Origin: Lachnospiraceae bacterium OM04-12BH
Lineage (GTDB): Bacteria; Bacillota; Clostridia; Lachnospirales; Lachnospiraceae
NCBI GenBank assembly: GCA_003490145.1
Contig: QULQ01000004.1
Span: 62,001 to 126,000, forward strand
Reading direction: 5' to 3'
Length of the DNA stretch: 64,000 nucleotides
The notes under the pieces were generated by a model. The model did no database searches. It was not told where the DNA came from and saw only the letters and a program-made list of their open reading frames with translations. Shown piece by piece: positions 17,285-26,776 of the stretch. Within the stretch, counting starts at the first letter, position 1. Every line of letters starts with the position of its first letter. The translations under genes and the position numbers were made by a program.

Positions 17285-18151
17285 ATGGAAATTAACGGAT
17301 ATACAAGACTTTGCGGACTGATTGGAAATCCGGTGGAACATACCCTTTCACCGGTGATCCATAATACGGTGGCAGAAGAGATGCATGACAATCTAGTCTA
17401 CGTGCCGTTCCATGTGGAACAGGGAAATCTGCAGAAGGCCATTGCAGGTGCTTACAGTCTGAATGTACTGGGACTGAATGTGACAGTACCCTATAAGCAG
17501 GCGGTGATCCCCTGTCTTGACTGCGTAGAAGGACTGGCAGAGAAGATCGGTGCCGTGAATACCCTTGTCAGAACAGAAAACGGATTCCGGGGTTACAATA
17601 CAGATATGATGGGCTTATACCGTGCGATGGAGGAGGAAGGCATTGCCTTTGAAGCAGAGGATATGATCCTTCTTGGGGCAGGTGGTGCGGCCAGGGCAGC
17701 CGCTTTTCTCTGCGCAGAGAAAGGGGCAAAGAGAGTATATCTTTTAAACCGCTCCTATGAAAAGGCAGCAGTTCTTGCAGAGGAAGTGAACAGGGCTTAT
17801 GAAAGAGACTGTATTCTTCCAATGGCGCTTTCAGAGTATGAGAAGCTGCCGGAAGAAAAGATGACAGCCATCCAGGGGACCAGTGCCGGGCTGTATCCCA
17901 ATACGGAGGATGCCGTGATCCTGGATCCGGCTTTTTACCAGCATATCAGCAAAGCCTATGATCTGATCTATAAGCCTGAGGAAACCAGATTTATGAAGCT
18001 TGTGAAGGAAGCTGGTGGAGAGGCTTATTGCGGTATCCGGATGCTTTTGTATCAGGGGATCATTGCCTATGAACTGTTTCTGGATACCAAAGTACCAGAG
18101 AATGTGATCCGTAAGGTGTCCGCTCTGCTGCAGGAAAAAGTCAAAGGATAG
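17285..18151 (+). CDS. aroE: Shikimate dehydrogenase AroE
   Basis: AroE reduces 3-dehydroshikimate to shikimate with NADPH. The 288-residue product has the substrate-binding segment IGNPVEHTLSP, the NVTVPYK motif with the catalytic Lys, the catalytic Asp in YNTDMMG, and the Rossmann motif LLGAGGAARA. ATG 17285 is three bases after the yqeG stop, with GGGAGATAAG as ribosome binding site. It begins an aroE-aroK-aroQ run for consecutive or neighbouring shikimate pathway steps. Confidence 0.93.
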   Translation: MEINGYTRLCGLIGNPVEHTLSPVIHNTVAEEMHDNLVYVPFHVEQGNLQKAIAGAYSLNVLGLNVTVPYKQAVIPCLDCVEGLAEKIGAVNTLVRTENGFRGYNTDMMGLYRAMEEEGIAFEAEDMILLGAGGAARAAAFLCAEKGAKRVYLLNRSYEKAAVLAEEVNRAYERDCILPMALSEYEKLPEEKMTAIQGTSAGLYPNTEDAVILDPAFYQHISKAYDLIYKPEETRFMKLVKEAGGEAYCGIRMLLYQGIIAYELFLDTKVPENVIRKVSALLQEKVKG

Positions 18152-18157
18152 AGACGG

Positions 18158-18703
18158 ATGAAAAATAATATTATACTGATCGGGTTTATGGGATGTGGCA
18201 AGACAAGCACGGGGATCCGGCTTTCCTATGCACTCAGGAGAACACTGATCGATACAGATAAATGGATTGAGAAAAAACAGAAAATGAGTATTTCCGAACT
18301 GTTTGCCAGTAAAGGAGAAGCCTGCTTCCGAAAAATGGAAACGGATTGTATCAGGGAGCTGATCCGGACAGAGGATAACAGGATCATCGCTACTGGCGGG
18401 GGACTGCCGCTCCGGGAAGAGAATGCCAGACTGCTTGCAGAACTTGGGAGTATTTATTATCTCAGGATCACACCGGAAATTGTGTATGAGAGACTGAAGT
18501 ATGATACTACAAGACCCCTTTTGCAGGGAGAAGATCCGAAGGGGAAGATCAGGGCACTGCTGGAACAGAGAGCACCATTATATGAGGCATGTGCAGATCA
18601 TGTGATCGATGTGGGAGAAAAGAATTTTGGTGAGATCATTGATGAGATATGCAGGCTTCAGGGGGAAGAGAGATGGAATGGAAAGGACAGGGAAGAAAAA
18701 TGA
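18158..18703 (+). CDS. aroK: Shikimate kinase AroK
   Basis: This kinase phosphorylates shikimate at the 3-hydroxyl. The 181-residue product has the P-loop GFMGCGKTS at 9-17, the substrate-binding DTDKWIE region, and the TGGGLPL glycine motif. The LID-region arginines lie in DTTRPLL. It starts 6 bp after aroE and overlaps aroQ by 4 bp. The last dozen residues (about RWNGKDREEK) look like a non-conserved tail. Confidence 0.93.
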   Translation: MKNNIILIGFMGCGKTSTGIRLSYALRRTLIDTDKWIEKKQKMSISELFASKGEACFRKMETDCIRELIRTEDNRIIATGGGLPLREENARLLAELGSIYYLRITPEIVYERLKYDTTRPLLQGEDPKGKIRALLEQRAPLYEACADHVIDVGEKNFGEIIDEICRLQGEERWNGKDREEK

Positions 18704-19137
18704 AAATCTTGATTATTAACGGGCCAAACCTGAATTTTCTAGGCATTCGTGAGAAGAATATCTATGGAACGCAGGATTATGATTATCTGCTGCAGATGAT
18801 CGCCAAAAAGGGAGAAGAGACAGGCTGCACCATAGAGGTATTCCAGAGTAACCATGAAGGTGCCATCATTGACAGGATTCAGGATGCCTACTTTGACGGA
18901 ACAGAAGGGATCGTGATCAATCCGGGAGCCTATACTCATTACAGCTATGCGATCCATGATGCCCTTGCCAGCGTGACTATGCCAAAGGTGGAGATCCATA
19001 TTTCCGATATCACAAACAGAGAGGAGTTCCGTAAGGTTTCCGTAACAGCGCCGGCATGTGATAAACAGATCTACGGACATGGTCTTTTGGGTTATCTGGA
19101 GGCAGTAGATTTCCTGCTGGAAAGACAGGGAAAGTAG
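18700..19137 (+). CDS. aroQ: 3-dehydroquinate dehydratase, type II (AroQ)
   Basis: AroQ dehydrates 3-dehydroquinate to 3-dehydroshikimate. The 145-residue product has the type II signatures INGPNLNFLG, the active-site loop near REKNIYGTQDY with the catalytic Tyr, FQSNHEGAIID, and NPGAYTHYS. The ORF is open to 18649 within aroK, but ATG 18700, overlapping the aroK stop, gives the standard start. Type II enzymes are dodecamers of short subunits, consistent with this length. Confidence 0.93.
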   Translation: MKILIINGPNLNFLGIREKNIYGTQDYDYLLQMIAKKGEETGCTIEVFQSNHEGAIIDRIQDAYFDGTEGIVINPGAYTHYSYAIHDALASVTMPKVEIHISDITNREEFRKVSVTAPACDKQIYGHGLLGYLEAVDFLLERQGK

Positions 19138-19235
19138 TTTTTTGTAATTAGTAGCAGAAAACAGTTGAAAATTATCGGTATTTATATTAAACTTAATAAG
19201 AATTATAACGTGAGAATTTTAGGAGGAATATTTTA

Positions 19236-19793
19236 ATGATTTCTGCAGGTGATTTCAGAAATGGTATTACGATTGAGTTAGATAATAATGTTTACCAGAT
19301 TATTGAGTTCCAGCATGTAAAGCCCGGTAAAGGAGCTGCATTTGTAAGAACTAAGCTGAAGAATATCAAGAGTGGCGGCGTAGTAGAGAAGACTTTCAGA
19401 CCTACTGAAAAGTGTCCTCAGGCACGAATCGATAGAAAAGATATGCAGTATCTGTATTCAGACGGAGACCTGTATAACTTTATGGATGTGGAAACCTATG
19501 AGCAGATCGCACTGGACGCTGATACAGTTGGCGATGCCCTGAAGTTTGTAAAAGAGAACGAAATGGTTAAGGTATGTTCCCACAATGGCAGCGTATTCGC
19601 TATTGAGCCTCCGCTGTTTGTTGAGCTTGAGATCACAGATACAGAGCCCGGATTCAAGGGTGATACAGCAACTGGTGCTTCCAAGCCTGCTACTGTAGAG
19701 ACAGGAGCAACCGTTAACGTTCCTTTATTCGTTGAACTTGGTGACAAGATTAAGATCGACACCAGAACTGGAGAGTATTTATCCAGAGTATAA
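19236..19793 (+). CDS. efp: Translation elongation factor P
   Basis: EF-P relieves ribosome stalling at proline runs. The 185-residue product starts [13 protein letters not shown] and has the three-domain EF-P layout. The tip residue is Lys32 in the loop KPGKGA, the site that is modified in many bacteria. No EpmA/EpmB-type modification gene is visible nearby. An AGGAGGAA ribosome binding site precedes ATG 19236. A possible weak promoter, TTGAAA (19165) and TAAACT (19188) with 17 bp spacing, lies between aroQ and efp. A strong terminator follows. Confidence 0.96.
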   Translation: MISAGDFRNGITIELDNNVYQIIEFQHVKPGKGAAFVRTKLKNIKSGGVVEKTFRPTEKCPQARIDRKDMQYLYSDGDLYNFMDVETYEQIALDADTVGDALKFVKENEMVKVCSHNGSVFAIEPPLFVELEITDTEPGFKGDTATGASKPATVETGATVNVPLFVELGDKIKIDTRTGEYLSRV

Positions 19794-19821
19794 GACGTAC
19801 CACGAGACAATGATAAGCCTG

Positions 19822-19855
19822 AAAGACAATGAACTTTGATTCATTGTCTTTTTTT
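19822..19855 (+). terminator. Rho-independent terminator after efp
   Basis: AAAGACAATGAA (19822-19833) pairs perfectly with TTCATTGTCTTT (19840-19851) and runs into further T. Confidence 0.9.
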
Positions 19856-19914
19856 GCGTGTGCAGAAATAAAATCAGCAATATTCTAAAAACACATCTAA
19901 GAAAGAGGTATCTT

Positions 19915-20844
19915 ATGGAAAACACATCTATGAATTTTAATGTATTTGCAGAAACAGTTGTCAGGGAACTGAAGAAAACAATGGGAGAGAGGTTTCAGAT
20001 CACAACTACAGTAGTAAAAAAGAACAATGGCGTGGAGCTTCTTGGTATCGTTGTCCAGGAGGAGGGGCTTAACACATCACCTACTGTATATATCAATGAC
20101 TTTTATGAAAATTACAAGGAGGGGACGGCAGTTCCAAAGATTGTGGAGGCACTTGCAAGGATCCTTCATCAGAGCAGGATCCCGGAGGAAGTAAATCTGT
20201 CAGATTTTCTTGATTTTGAAACGGCGAAGGAACAGATCTCTGTCAGGCTGATCCATTATGAAAAAAATAAGAAGCTTCTGCTGGATACACCCTGGAGACC
20301 GGTGTGTAATCTGGCTCTTGTCTGTTATTATACCGTACAGCAGTCACCCTTCTATGGAAAGGCTTCTATTTTGGTTAAAAATGAGCATCTGGAAAAATGG
20401 GGCATTACGGATAAGGATCTGTTTGCAGAGGCATTGGTTAATACACCTGTCAGATATCCGGCGTCTATAGAACCGATCGAGGAACTGATCTTCAGGAACT
20501 GGGCAGATGAAAAGAAGGAAAAGCTCCGGGAGGAGCTTCAGTCGGATCAGGTAAGGATTCCACTCTTTGTACTCAGTAACCGTCAGAGACTGCAGGGAGC
20601 TGTATGTATGTTTTATCCAGGTGTACTGAAGCAATTTGCCGGAAGGATCGGCAGGAACCTTTATATTTTGCCAAGCTCTGTGCATGAGGTTCTGCTTCTG
20701 CCGGATCAGGGAGACCGAAACAGACAGGAACTGCTTCGGATGGTGACAGAGATCAATGAAAACTGTGTGGCAGACTGTGAAATCCTGGCGGATTCGATTT
20801 ATTATTACAGAAGAGAAACCGACCGGATTGAACAGCTCTGCTGA
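19915..20844 (+). CDS. DUF5688-like protein of unknown function
   Basis: The 309-residue product resembles proteins grouped as DUF5688, common in Lachnospiraceae: an N-terminal NFNVFAETVVRELKK-type helix, VKKNNGVELLGIVVQ, and YINDFYENYKEG. No catalytic motif, signal peptide or membrane segment is evident. ATG 19915 follows AAGAAAGAGG; the open frame continues to 19858 without a better site. It may act in the cytoplasm, but nothing more can be read. The family call is from memory of these motifs. Confidence 0.65.
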   Translation: MENTSMNFNVFAETVVRELKKTMGERFQITTTVVKKNNGVELLGIVVQEEGLNTSPTVYINDFYENYKEGTAVPKIVEALARILHQSRIPEEVNLSDFLDFETAKEQISVRLIHYEKNKKLLLDTPWRPVCNLALVCYYTVQQSPFYGKASILVKNEHLEKWGITDKDLFAEALVNTPVRYPASIEPIEELIFRNWADEKKEKLREELQSDQVRIPLFVLSNRQRLQGAVCMFYPGVLKQFAGRIGRNLYILPSSVHEVLLLPDQGDRNRQELLRMVTEINENCVADCEILADSIYYYRRETDRIEQLC

Positions 20845-20883
20845 CAGGAGCCTGGGTTCACAGTTTTTTCATAAATGGTGGGG

Positions 20884-20912
20884 TAGACATTACGGGATTC
20901 TTATGATATGAT
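20884..20912 (+). promoter_or_regulatory. Predicted promoter of the tRNA-Arg gene
   Basis: TAGACA (20884-20889) and TATGAT (20907-20912) are 17 bp apart. Transcription would start near 20919, inside the left arm of the inverted repeat that flanks the tRNA. Confidence 0.6.
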
Positions 20913-21042
20913 ATTCAAGGTGATGTAACAAATTTGTAATAATTATTTTTTATGCACCCGTAGTCTAATGGATAGAACGAAGGCCTCCGACGCCTTTAAT
21001 GCAGGTTCGATTCCTGTCGGGTGCATTTGCATCACCTTGAAT
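20913..21042. repeat. 13-bp perfect inverted repeat flanking the tRNA-Arg gene
   Basis: ATTCAAGGTGATG at 20913-20925 is the exact reverse complement of CATCACCTTGAAT at 21030-21042. The tRNA lies between them. The arms could pair in DNA, or in any transcript that starts upstream of the left arm, closing a long stem around the tRNA. Confidence 0.8.
20954..21025 (+). tRNA. tRNA-Arg (anticodon CCG)
   Basis: The cloverleaf can be drawn by hand. The acceptor stem GCACCCG/CGGGTGC is perfect, with discriminator A. The anticodon stem AAGGC/GCCTT is perfect around the loop CTCCGAC, giving anticodon CCG for codon CGG. The T arm is GCAGG-TTCGATT-CCTGT with one G-T pair. The D stem GTCT/GAAC contains a C-A mismatch, which is slightly weak. 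CCA is not encoded, as is common in Firmicutes. Confidence 0.92.
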
Positions 21043-21058
21043 AAAAGAAAGGAAAGCT

Positions 21059-22348
21059 ATGAAACAATCCAATCAGAACAAATTGCATATGCTGAAAGAA
21101 AAATCCATAGCAGTCAAAGACTGGATCATGGATAATACTAAGATCGTAATGCCGGTTGTTCTTGTTGTATGTGTACTCATTACCATATTTGTTGCCATTA
21201 ATGCAAACCAGAAAGAGGCACTGAAAAAGGAAGCGGAAGAAGCTGCTGCGGCAATTGCAGGTCAGGAAGAATCAGCTTCAGTGGAAGGACTCAGTACACC
21301 GGTTTATGAACTGGAAGAAAATGCCTATCCTGAGATCAACAATATTATCAAGACGTATTACGATGCACAGGCATCAGGAGATGTGGAGACAATCGCATCC
21401 CTGAACACTTATCTGAACGACATTGAAAAGATCCGTATACAGGAGATGAGCAAATATATTGAAGACTATCCTGTCCTGAATGTTTATACGAAGCCGGGAC
21501 TTGATGAGAATACTTATGTAGCCTATGTCTATTCAGAAGTGAAATTTACAGATGTGGATCAGGAGCTTCCGGGGCTGAAGACATACTATATTGGCCAGGA
21601 TGGAGACGGACAGTACTTTATCAATGATGGTACCTACGATGATACAGTAAGGAACTATATTAAAGAAGTAACACTTCAGGATGATGTGGTCGATCTGAAC
21701 AATAAGGTTGTTGTGGAGTATAATGACCTCCTTGCAGAAGATGATGAACTGAATGAGTACGTCGCATATCTGAAGGAAAAGATCAATGAAGATGTCGGTG
21801 TGATCCTTGCCAAGGAGGAAACTCCGGATGCAGCAGAAGAAGCAGAGGGAGAAGCTGCGGAAGAAGAAACAGAAGAACCTGGCAGCACAGACGACAATAT
21901 TGTGACAACAGTCACTATGGTCAAGGCTACGGATGTAGTAAATATTCGTACCTCAGACAGTGAGACTGCGGATAAGATTGATAAGGCACAGGTCGGACAG
22001 GAGTTCAAACTTCTTGAACAGCGGGGAAATGGCTGGAGTAAGGTTGAGTATAATGGTAAGGATGCTTATATCAAAAGTGAGTATCTGGAGACAGTGTCAG
22101 AGGAGACAGTGGTAGATACCGGTAGTGCTGAGGCTGAGAGTACTGATGCAGATTCCGGAACTGTCTCGGGAACAGTCACTGTGAAAGAGAATGTAAAGGT
22201 TCGTACCAGTGCAAGTACGACAGCAGATTCCCTTGGCACCGCGTATGTTGGTGAGAAGCTGGATCTGATCATGAAGCAGGCTGATGGCTGGACCAAAGTC
22301 AAGTATAAAGGACAGACAGCATTTGTTAAATCCGATTATGTAGAATAA
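21059..22348 (+). CDS. Membrane-anchored protein with two C-terminal SH3b domains
   Basis: The 429-residue product has a short cytoplasmic N-terminus, one transmembrane segment at about residues 30-48, and an extracellular region. A helical, acidic middle domain (about 65-270) precedes an Asp/Glu/Ala-rich linker. Two bacterial SH3 repeats follow at about 284-343 and 371-429, each with a VNIRT or VKVRT start and a GW-K core. SH3b domains usually bind peptidoglycan, so a cell-wall-associated role is likely. No catalytic domain is visible. It starts 33 bp after the tRNA with AAAGGAAAG upstream and may share its promoter. Confidence 0.8.
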   Translation: MKQSNQNKLHMLKEKSIAVKDWIMDNTKIVMPVVLVVCVLITIFVAINANQKEALKKEAEEAAAAIAGQEESASVEGLSTPVYELEENAYPEINNIIKTYYDAQASGDVETIASLNTYLNDIEKIRIQEMSKYIEDYPVLNVYTKPGLDENTYVAYVYSEVKFTDVDQELPGLKTYYIGQDGDGQYFINDGTYDDTVRNYIKEVTLQDDVVDLNNKVVVEYNDLLAEDDELNEYVAYLKEKINEDVGVILAKEETPDAAEEAEGEAAEEETEEPGSTDDNIVTTVTMVKATDVVNIRTSDSETADKIDKAQVGQEFKLLEQRGNGWSKVEYNGKDAYIKSEYLETVSEETVVDTGSAEAESTDADSGTVSGTVTVKENVKVRTSASTTADSLGTAYVGEKLDLIMKQADGWTKVKYKGQTAFVKSDYVE

Positions 22349-22359
22349 GGAGAATGCTT

Positions 22360-23478
22360 ATGTTTGAGAAGTACAATATCGGTATTATGGGAACCGGTAA
22401 TATAGCCGGTATTATGGCTGATACGATTAAAAAGATGAAGGGTGTGAAGCTGTATGCAGTAGCATCCCGGACAAGAGTCAAAGCAGATGCCTTTGCGGCA
22501 AAGTATGGCTGTAAGAAGGCTTATGATTCCTATGAAGATCTGGTTTCTGATAAGAAAATAGACCTGATCTATATTGCGACTCCTCATTCAGAACATTATG
22601 AAAATGCCAGACTCTGTATCCTGAATGGAAAGCCGGTACTGTGTGAAAAGGCATTTACAGCAAATGCACAGCAGGCACAGGAGCTGATCTCTCTGGCAAG
22701 AGAAAAAGAAGTATTCATTACGGAAGCAATGTGGATCCGCTATATGCCAATGGTAACTACGATTCAGGAGGTTCTTGGAAGCGGCATTATTGGTGAGCTT
22801 AAGACTCTGACAGCAAACCTCGGCTATGTTGTAGGCGATAAGCCTAGGCTGAAAGAGCCGTCTCTGGCAGGTGGTGCACTTCTGGATGTTGGTGTTTACC
22901 CATTGAATCTGGCAGCCATGCTGTTTGGTACGGGCATAGAAGGAATAGATTCCTCCTGTACTTATACAGAGACAGGTGTAGATGAGCAGAACAGTATCAC
23001 GATCCGCTACACGGATGGTAAGGTTGCAGTGTTGAACAGTTCAATTGTATCCCTGAGTGATAGAAAAGGTGTGATCTATGGAACAAAGGGATTCGCTGTT
23101 ATTGACAATATCAACAATTTTGAAGCAATCCGTGTTTATGATGATTCCTATAAGCAGATTGCCGCTTATATGCGTCCCAAGCAGATCAGCGGTTATGAGT
23201 ATGAGGTAGAGGCCTGCCTGAAGGCTTTGGATAATAAAGAACTGGAATGCGTACAGATGCCTCACAGTGAGACAATCCGTATCATGAGGATCATGGATGA
23301 ACTGAGAAAACAGTGGGGAATCCGTTATCCTTTTGAAGAGGATGCTGCTGAACAGCCGGAAAGCCAGAGCGAAAACGTGGAACAGCCGGAAAGCCAGAGC
23401 GAAACTGCGGAACAGCCTGCAGGCGGAGAAAGTCCTGTCCAGGAAGAACAGGACGCGGAATTACAGAGTCCGGAATAA
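22360..23478 (+). CDS. Gfo/Idh/MocA-family oxidoreductase
   Basis: This NAD(P)-dependent dehydrogenase of 372 residues has the Rossmann motif GIMGTGNIAG near the N-terminus, the family motif CEKAFTANAQQA with the conserved Lys, and EAMWIRYMP. Family members act on sugars, inositols or related compounds; the substrate is not evident. ATG 22360 is preferred over 22354 because AAGGAG at 22347-22352 fits it. The C-terminal 50 residues are an acidic tail of repeats (EQPESQSE) encoded by a 30-bp tandem duplication and are probably disordered. It lies 11 bp after the SH3b gene, so the two are likely co-transcribed. Confidence 0.88.
   Translation: MFEKYNIGIMGTGNIAGIMADTIKKMKGVKLYAVASRTRVKADAFAAKYGCKKAYDSYEDLVSDKKIDLIYIATPHSEHYENARLCILNGKPVLCEKAFTANAQQAQELISLAREKEVFITEAMWIRYMPMVTTIQEVLGSGIIGELKTLTANLGYVVGDKPRLKEPSLAGGALLDVGVYPLNLAAMLFGTGIEGIDSSCTYTETGVDEQNSITIRYTDGKVAVLNSSIVSLSDRKGVIYGTKGFAVIDNINNFEAIRVYDDSYKQIAAYMRPKQISGYEYEVEACLKALDNKELECVQMPHSETIRIMRIMDELRKQWGIRYPFEEDAAEQPESQSENVEQPESQSETAEQPAGGESPVQEEQDAELQSPE
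23350..23409 (+). repeat. Two tandem 30-bp coding repeats
   Basis: Two near-identical 30-bp units (each starting GAACAGCCGGAAAGCC) and the first 8 bp of a third encode repeated EQPESQSE blocks in the tail of the oxidoreductase. Copy number could vary by slippage. Confidence 0.85.
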
Positions 23479-23500
23479 AATGTGATATACAGGAAATACT

Positions 23501-23536
23501 AAAACAGAGTGAAGATATCTTCACTCTGTTTTTTTT
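23501..23536 (+). terminator. Palindromic terminator after the oxidoreductase gene
   Basis: AAAACAGAGTGAAGAT followed directly by its complement gives a 32-bp perfect palindrome that runs into eight T. As RNA it folds to a 13-bp stem with a 6-base loop. Confidence 0.85.
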
Positions 23537-23625
23537 ACTCAACAGGAAATATCGCTCCGTTGCCAAACGTGAAGGCGAGATCTCAGCAGAGCAGAATGAA
23601 GGTGAAAGGAAGGCAGGAAAACGGA

Positions 23626-24057
23626 ATGAACGAAGATGATGCAAGGGTATTGCAGGAAGTGCAGAAGAATACACAGATGGCTATGCAGGCGGCATCCATG
23701 ATCGGAAATAAGATTTATGACAATGATCTGGCCATGGTTGTCAGACAGCAGGAGATGGGATACCAGTCTCTTTATCAGGAGGCTACAAAATGCCTGATGA
23801 AGGAGCAGGTAAAAAGCTATCAGAGCAGTGGTTTCCAGGAACTGATGCTGAAAAGTGCGATTACAGGAAATACCATGCTGAATGACAGTACAAGCCATAT
23901 TGCGGAGCTGATGATAAAAGGGAATAACCGGGGACTTACGGATATGTGGAAGATCATGAACCATCATAAAAATGCGGGAAAAGAGTCAGTAGAAGTAGCT
24001 AAGGAACTGATGGATTTTGAAGAAAAATGTATCCAGAGTCTGAAAGTTTACCTGTAG
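23626..24057 (+). CDS. Small helical protein of unknown function
   Basis: This 143-residue product is predicted to be almost all alpha-helix: QEVQKNTQMAMQAASM, VVRQQEMGYQSLYQEA, ELMIKGNNRGLTDMWKIMN. The pattern suggests a four-helix bundle resembling ferritin-like or spore-associated small proteins, but I cannot name a family. There are no obvious metal ligands, signal peptide or membrane segment. The frame is open to 23509. ATG 23626 has AGGCAGGA upstream and is favoured; ATG 23596 is an alternative. It lies between a terminator and the gdhA promoter and is probably a single-gene unit. Confidence 0.65.
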   Translation: MNEDDARVLQEVQKNTQMAMQAASMIGNKIYDNDLAMVVRQQEMGYQSLYQEATKCLMKEQVKSYQSSGFQELMLKSAITGNTMLNDSTSHIAELMIKGNNRGLTDMWKIMNHHKNAGKESVEVAKELMDFEEKCIQSLKVYL

Positions 24058-24132
24058 AAGAAAAGAAAACAGTCAGTTTTTTTACTAAAAAAAGTACGAA
24101 AAAACTTTTCCGATTTAATTGCATAAAGTGTA

Positions 24133-24161
24133 TTGTACTTTTTTTTGACATGATATATAAT
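24133..24161 (+). promoter_or_regulatory. Predicted promoter of gdhA
   Basis: TTGTAC (24133-24138) and TATAAT (24156-24161) are 17 bp apart in a very A/T-rich tract. A TTGACA at 24145 is too close to this -10 to pair with it. Confidence 0.6.
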
Positions 24162-24174
24162 ACAAAAAAAGTAA

Positions 24175-25560
<1,386 letters not shown>

Positions 25561-25743
25561 TTAAGAATTTCTAAGATAAAGATGATATGGAGAAGTCCTG
25601 TAAACCCAGCGTTTATGGGACTTTTCTTTATGTATTGAAAGACATGTGAATTGTCAGAATATTCATAAATAGAAGATAATTTACGTTGTTTTGAGGTCGT
25701 TATATACACGTGGTACACAAGTGATATACAGGTGGTGTACACT
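25561..25743 (+). repeat. Left direct repeat / element end after gdhA
   Basis: The stretch 25561-25720 recurs at 38050-38205 with only about a dozen differences and a one-base gap by eye. It contains the gdhA terminator, then TTTTGAGGTCG at 25689-25699. Two imperfect iterations of a TATACACGTGGTACAC-like unit follow, ending near 25741. The rest up to 25878 shows no gene. Iterated short repeats next to a recombinase gene resemble arm-type binding sites of tyrosine-recombinase elements. Confidence 0.75.
25593..25626 (+). terminator. gdhA terminator
   Basis: AGTCCTGTAAAC (25594-25605) pairs with GTTTATGGGACT (25611-25622, with G-T pairs) and is followed by TTTC. The same structure recurs at 38084-38115. 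Confidence 0.75.
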
Positions 25744-25878
25744 CAATTTTACTGGTTCTGGATGTTTTTTAAGCATTTCATCCGTTGCTTTTCAAGATGC
25801 TTCAGGCTGAATATGAGTGTAATGTTTATCATAAGAAACATCATAAGTGTATCCAGCAATCAGTCTTGATTTATTATT

Positions 25879-26217
25879 TTAAATCTTGTTCACTTCTGTA
25901 AGAAGTTCTTCTAAAGTCTTATGGGTGTATGTTCCCTTGGTGGTGTCGTTCTTCATACTGTGTCCCATAATCAATTTGATACATACGTCATTTGCTCCGG
26001 CGTTGTCCATAAGTGAAGCAAAGGTGTGTCTGCCATTGTGGGGCAGATGTTTCATTTTGAGTTTTCCCATGCACGTATTAAAATTCCCGTTCATATAGGT
26101 TCCGTAGGTGTAATGATTTCCAAACTTGTTATTAATCAGGTATTTCTTGTTTGGGTCGTAGCGGTTCTTGACGAGAGGGATAATTTTATCGTTCAGAGGG
26201 ATATCTGCTTTGTGCCA
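25879..26217 (-). pseudogene. Tyrosine recombinase (integrase), C-terminal remnant
   Basis: Read on the minus strand, the frame is open from about 26220 down to the stop at 25879. It encodes the last 113 or so residues of a phage/ICE-type integrase. Recognisable parts are ADIPLNDKIIPLV, the H-x-x-R box LPHNGRHTFASLMD, the GH of KLIMGHS, and the nucleophile Tyr in TYTHKT. The N-terminal arm-binding and core-binding domains and the first catalytic Arg are missing. Upstream of residue W at 26215-26217 an in-frame stop follows and the sequence switches to unrelated replication-gene DNA. It cannot be an active recombinase. Confidence 0.85.
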
Positions 26218-26218
26218 A

Positions 26219-26776
26219 TATCATGCGGCTGTATTCTTGGACGATCAATCGTTACAGTTATTGTACTTGGAGGACATGGTTGGCAGTGAGAGCGCTTCAG
26301 CATCGAGAGTCAGAAATCATAGGGCGAATCAAAAGCTCCTAAAGGAAAAAGAGCAGGCAACGTTACAATGTAATGCAACTGTAACGGAAGGTAACACCAC
26401 AGAAATTTCTGGTAACCCAGAGATAGAGAACAGTGAAAAGGAAGAGAAGAAGCCAAAGAAAGAGGGAGAACCAGAGATAGAGGAAATTCCTTCCTATTTT
26501 GATGATCCTGTGGTGAATAGTATGTTCTTTTCTTATCTGGAATATCGAAAAGAAAAAGGCAAGGAAGTGAAGGGAAAAGCAATCGGTTATTGCATTGATA
26601 AGCTGGAAAGTTTATCGAATTCTCCAGTAGAACAAGTGGCAATTATTAAGCAGACAATTCAGAATGGCTGGACGGATTTCTTTCCATTGAAAGGGGAAAA
26701 GGTAAGCAGAAGCAATGTAAGCTCATGGTTGGAGCGTGAAAAGATAAAAAGTACGGGAGGTGTTTTCGGTGACTAA
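26219..26776 (+). pseudogene. Phage-type replisome organizer, 5'-truncated
   Basis: The frame encodes LYLEDMVGSESASASRVR followed by a charged linker (CNATVTEGN, EKEEKKPKKEGEP). A C-terminal segment SYFDDPVVNSMFFSYLEYRKEKGKE then resembles replisome organizer proteins of mobile elements. The N-terminal winged-helix domain is absent because the sequence is joined to the integrase remnant at about 26218. An ATG at 26273 could still start a 167-residue product, but it has no clear ribosome binding site. The 3' end overlaps the next gene by 8 bp, as in intact versions of this module. Confidence 0.65.

Noticed and set aside
23350-23409. Possible CRISPR repeats
   Set aside because: The units are directly adjacent without spacers and lie in frame inside a coding sequence. 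No CRISPR array or cas gene was seen in the window.
24145-24161. TTGACA and TATAAT as the gdhA promoter pair
   Set aside because: Only five bases separate them. TTGTAC at 24133 gives the right 17-bp spacing.
25744-25878. Small gene between the left repeat and the integrase remnant
   Set aside because: No open frame with a ribosome binding site or recognisable product was found.
26168-26272. N-terminal part of the 202-codon frame in the replication remnant
   Set aside because: Bases up to about 26217 are antisense to the integrase remnant, so this part is not genuine coding sequence for the replication protein.
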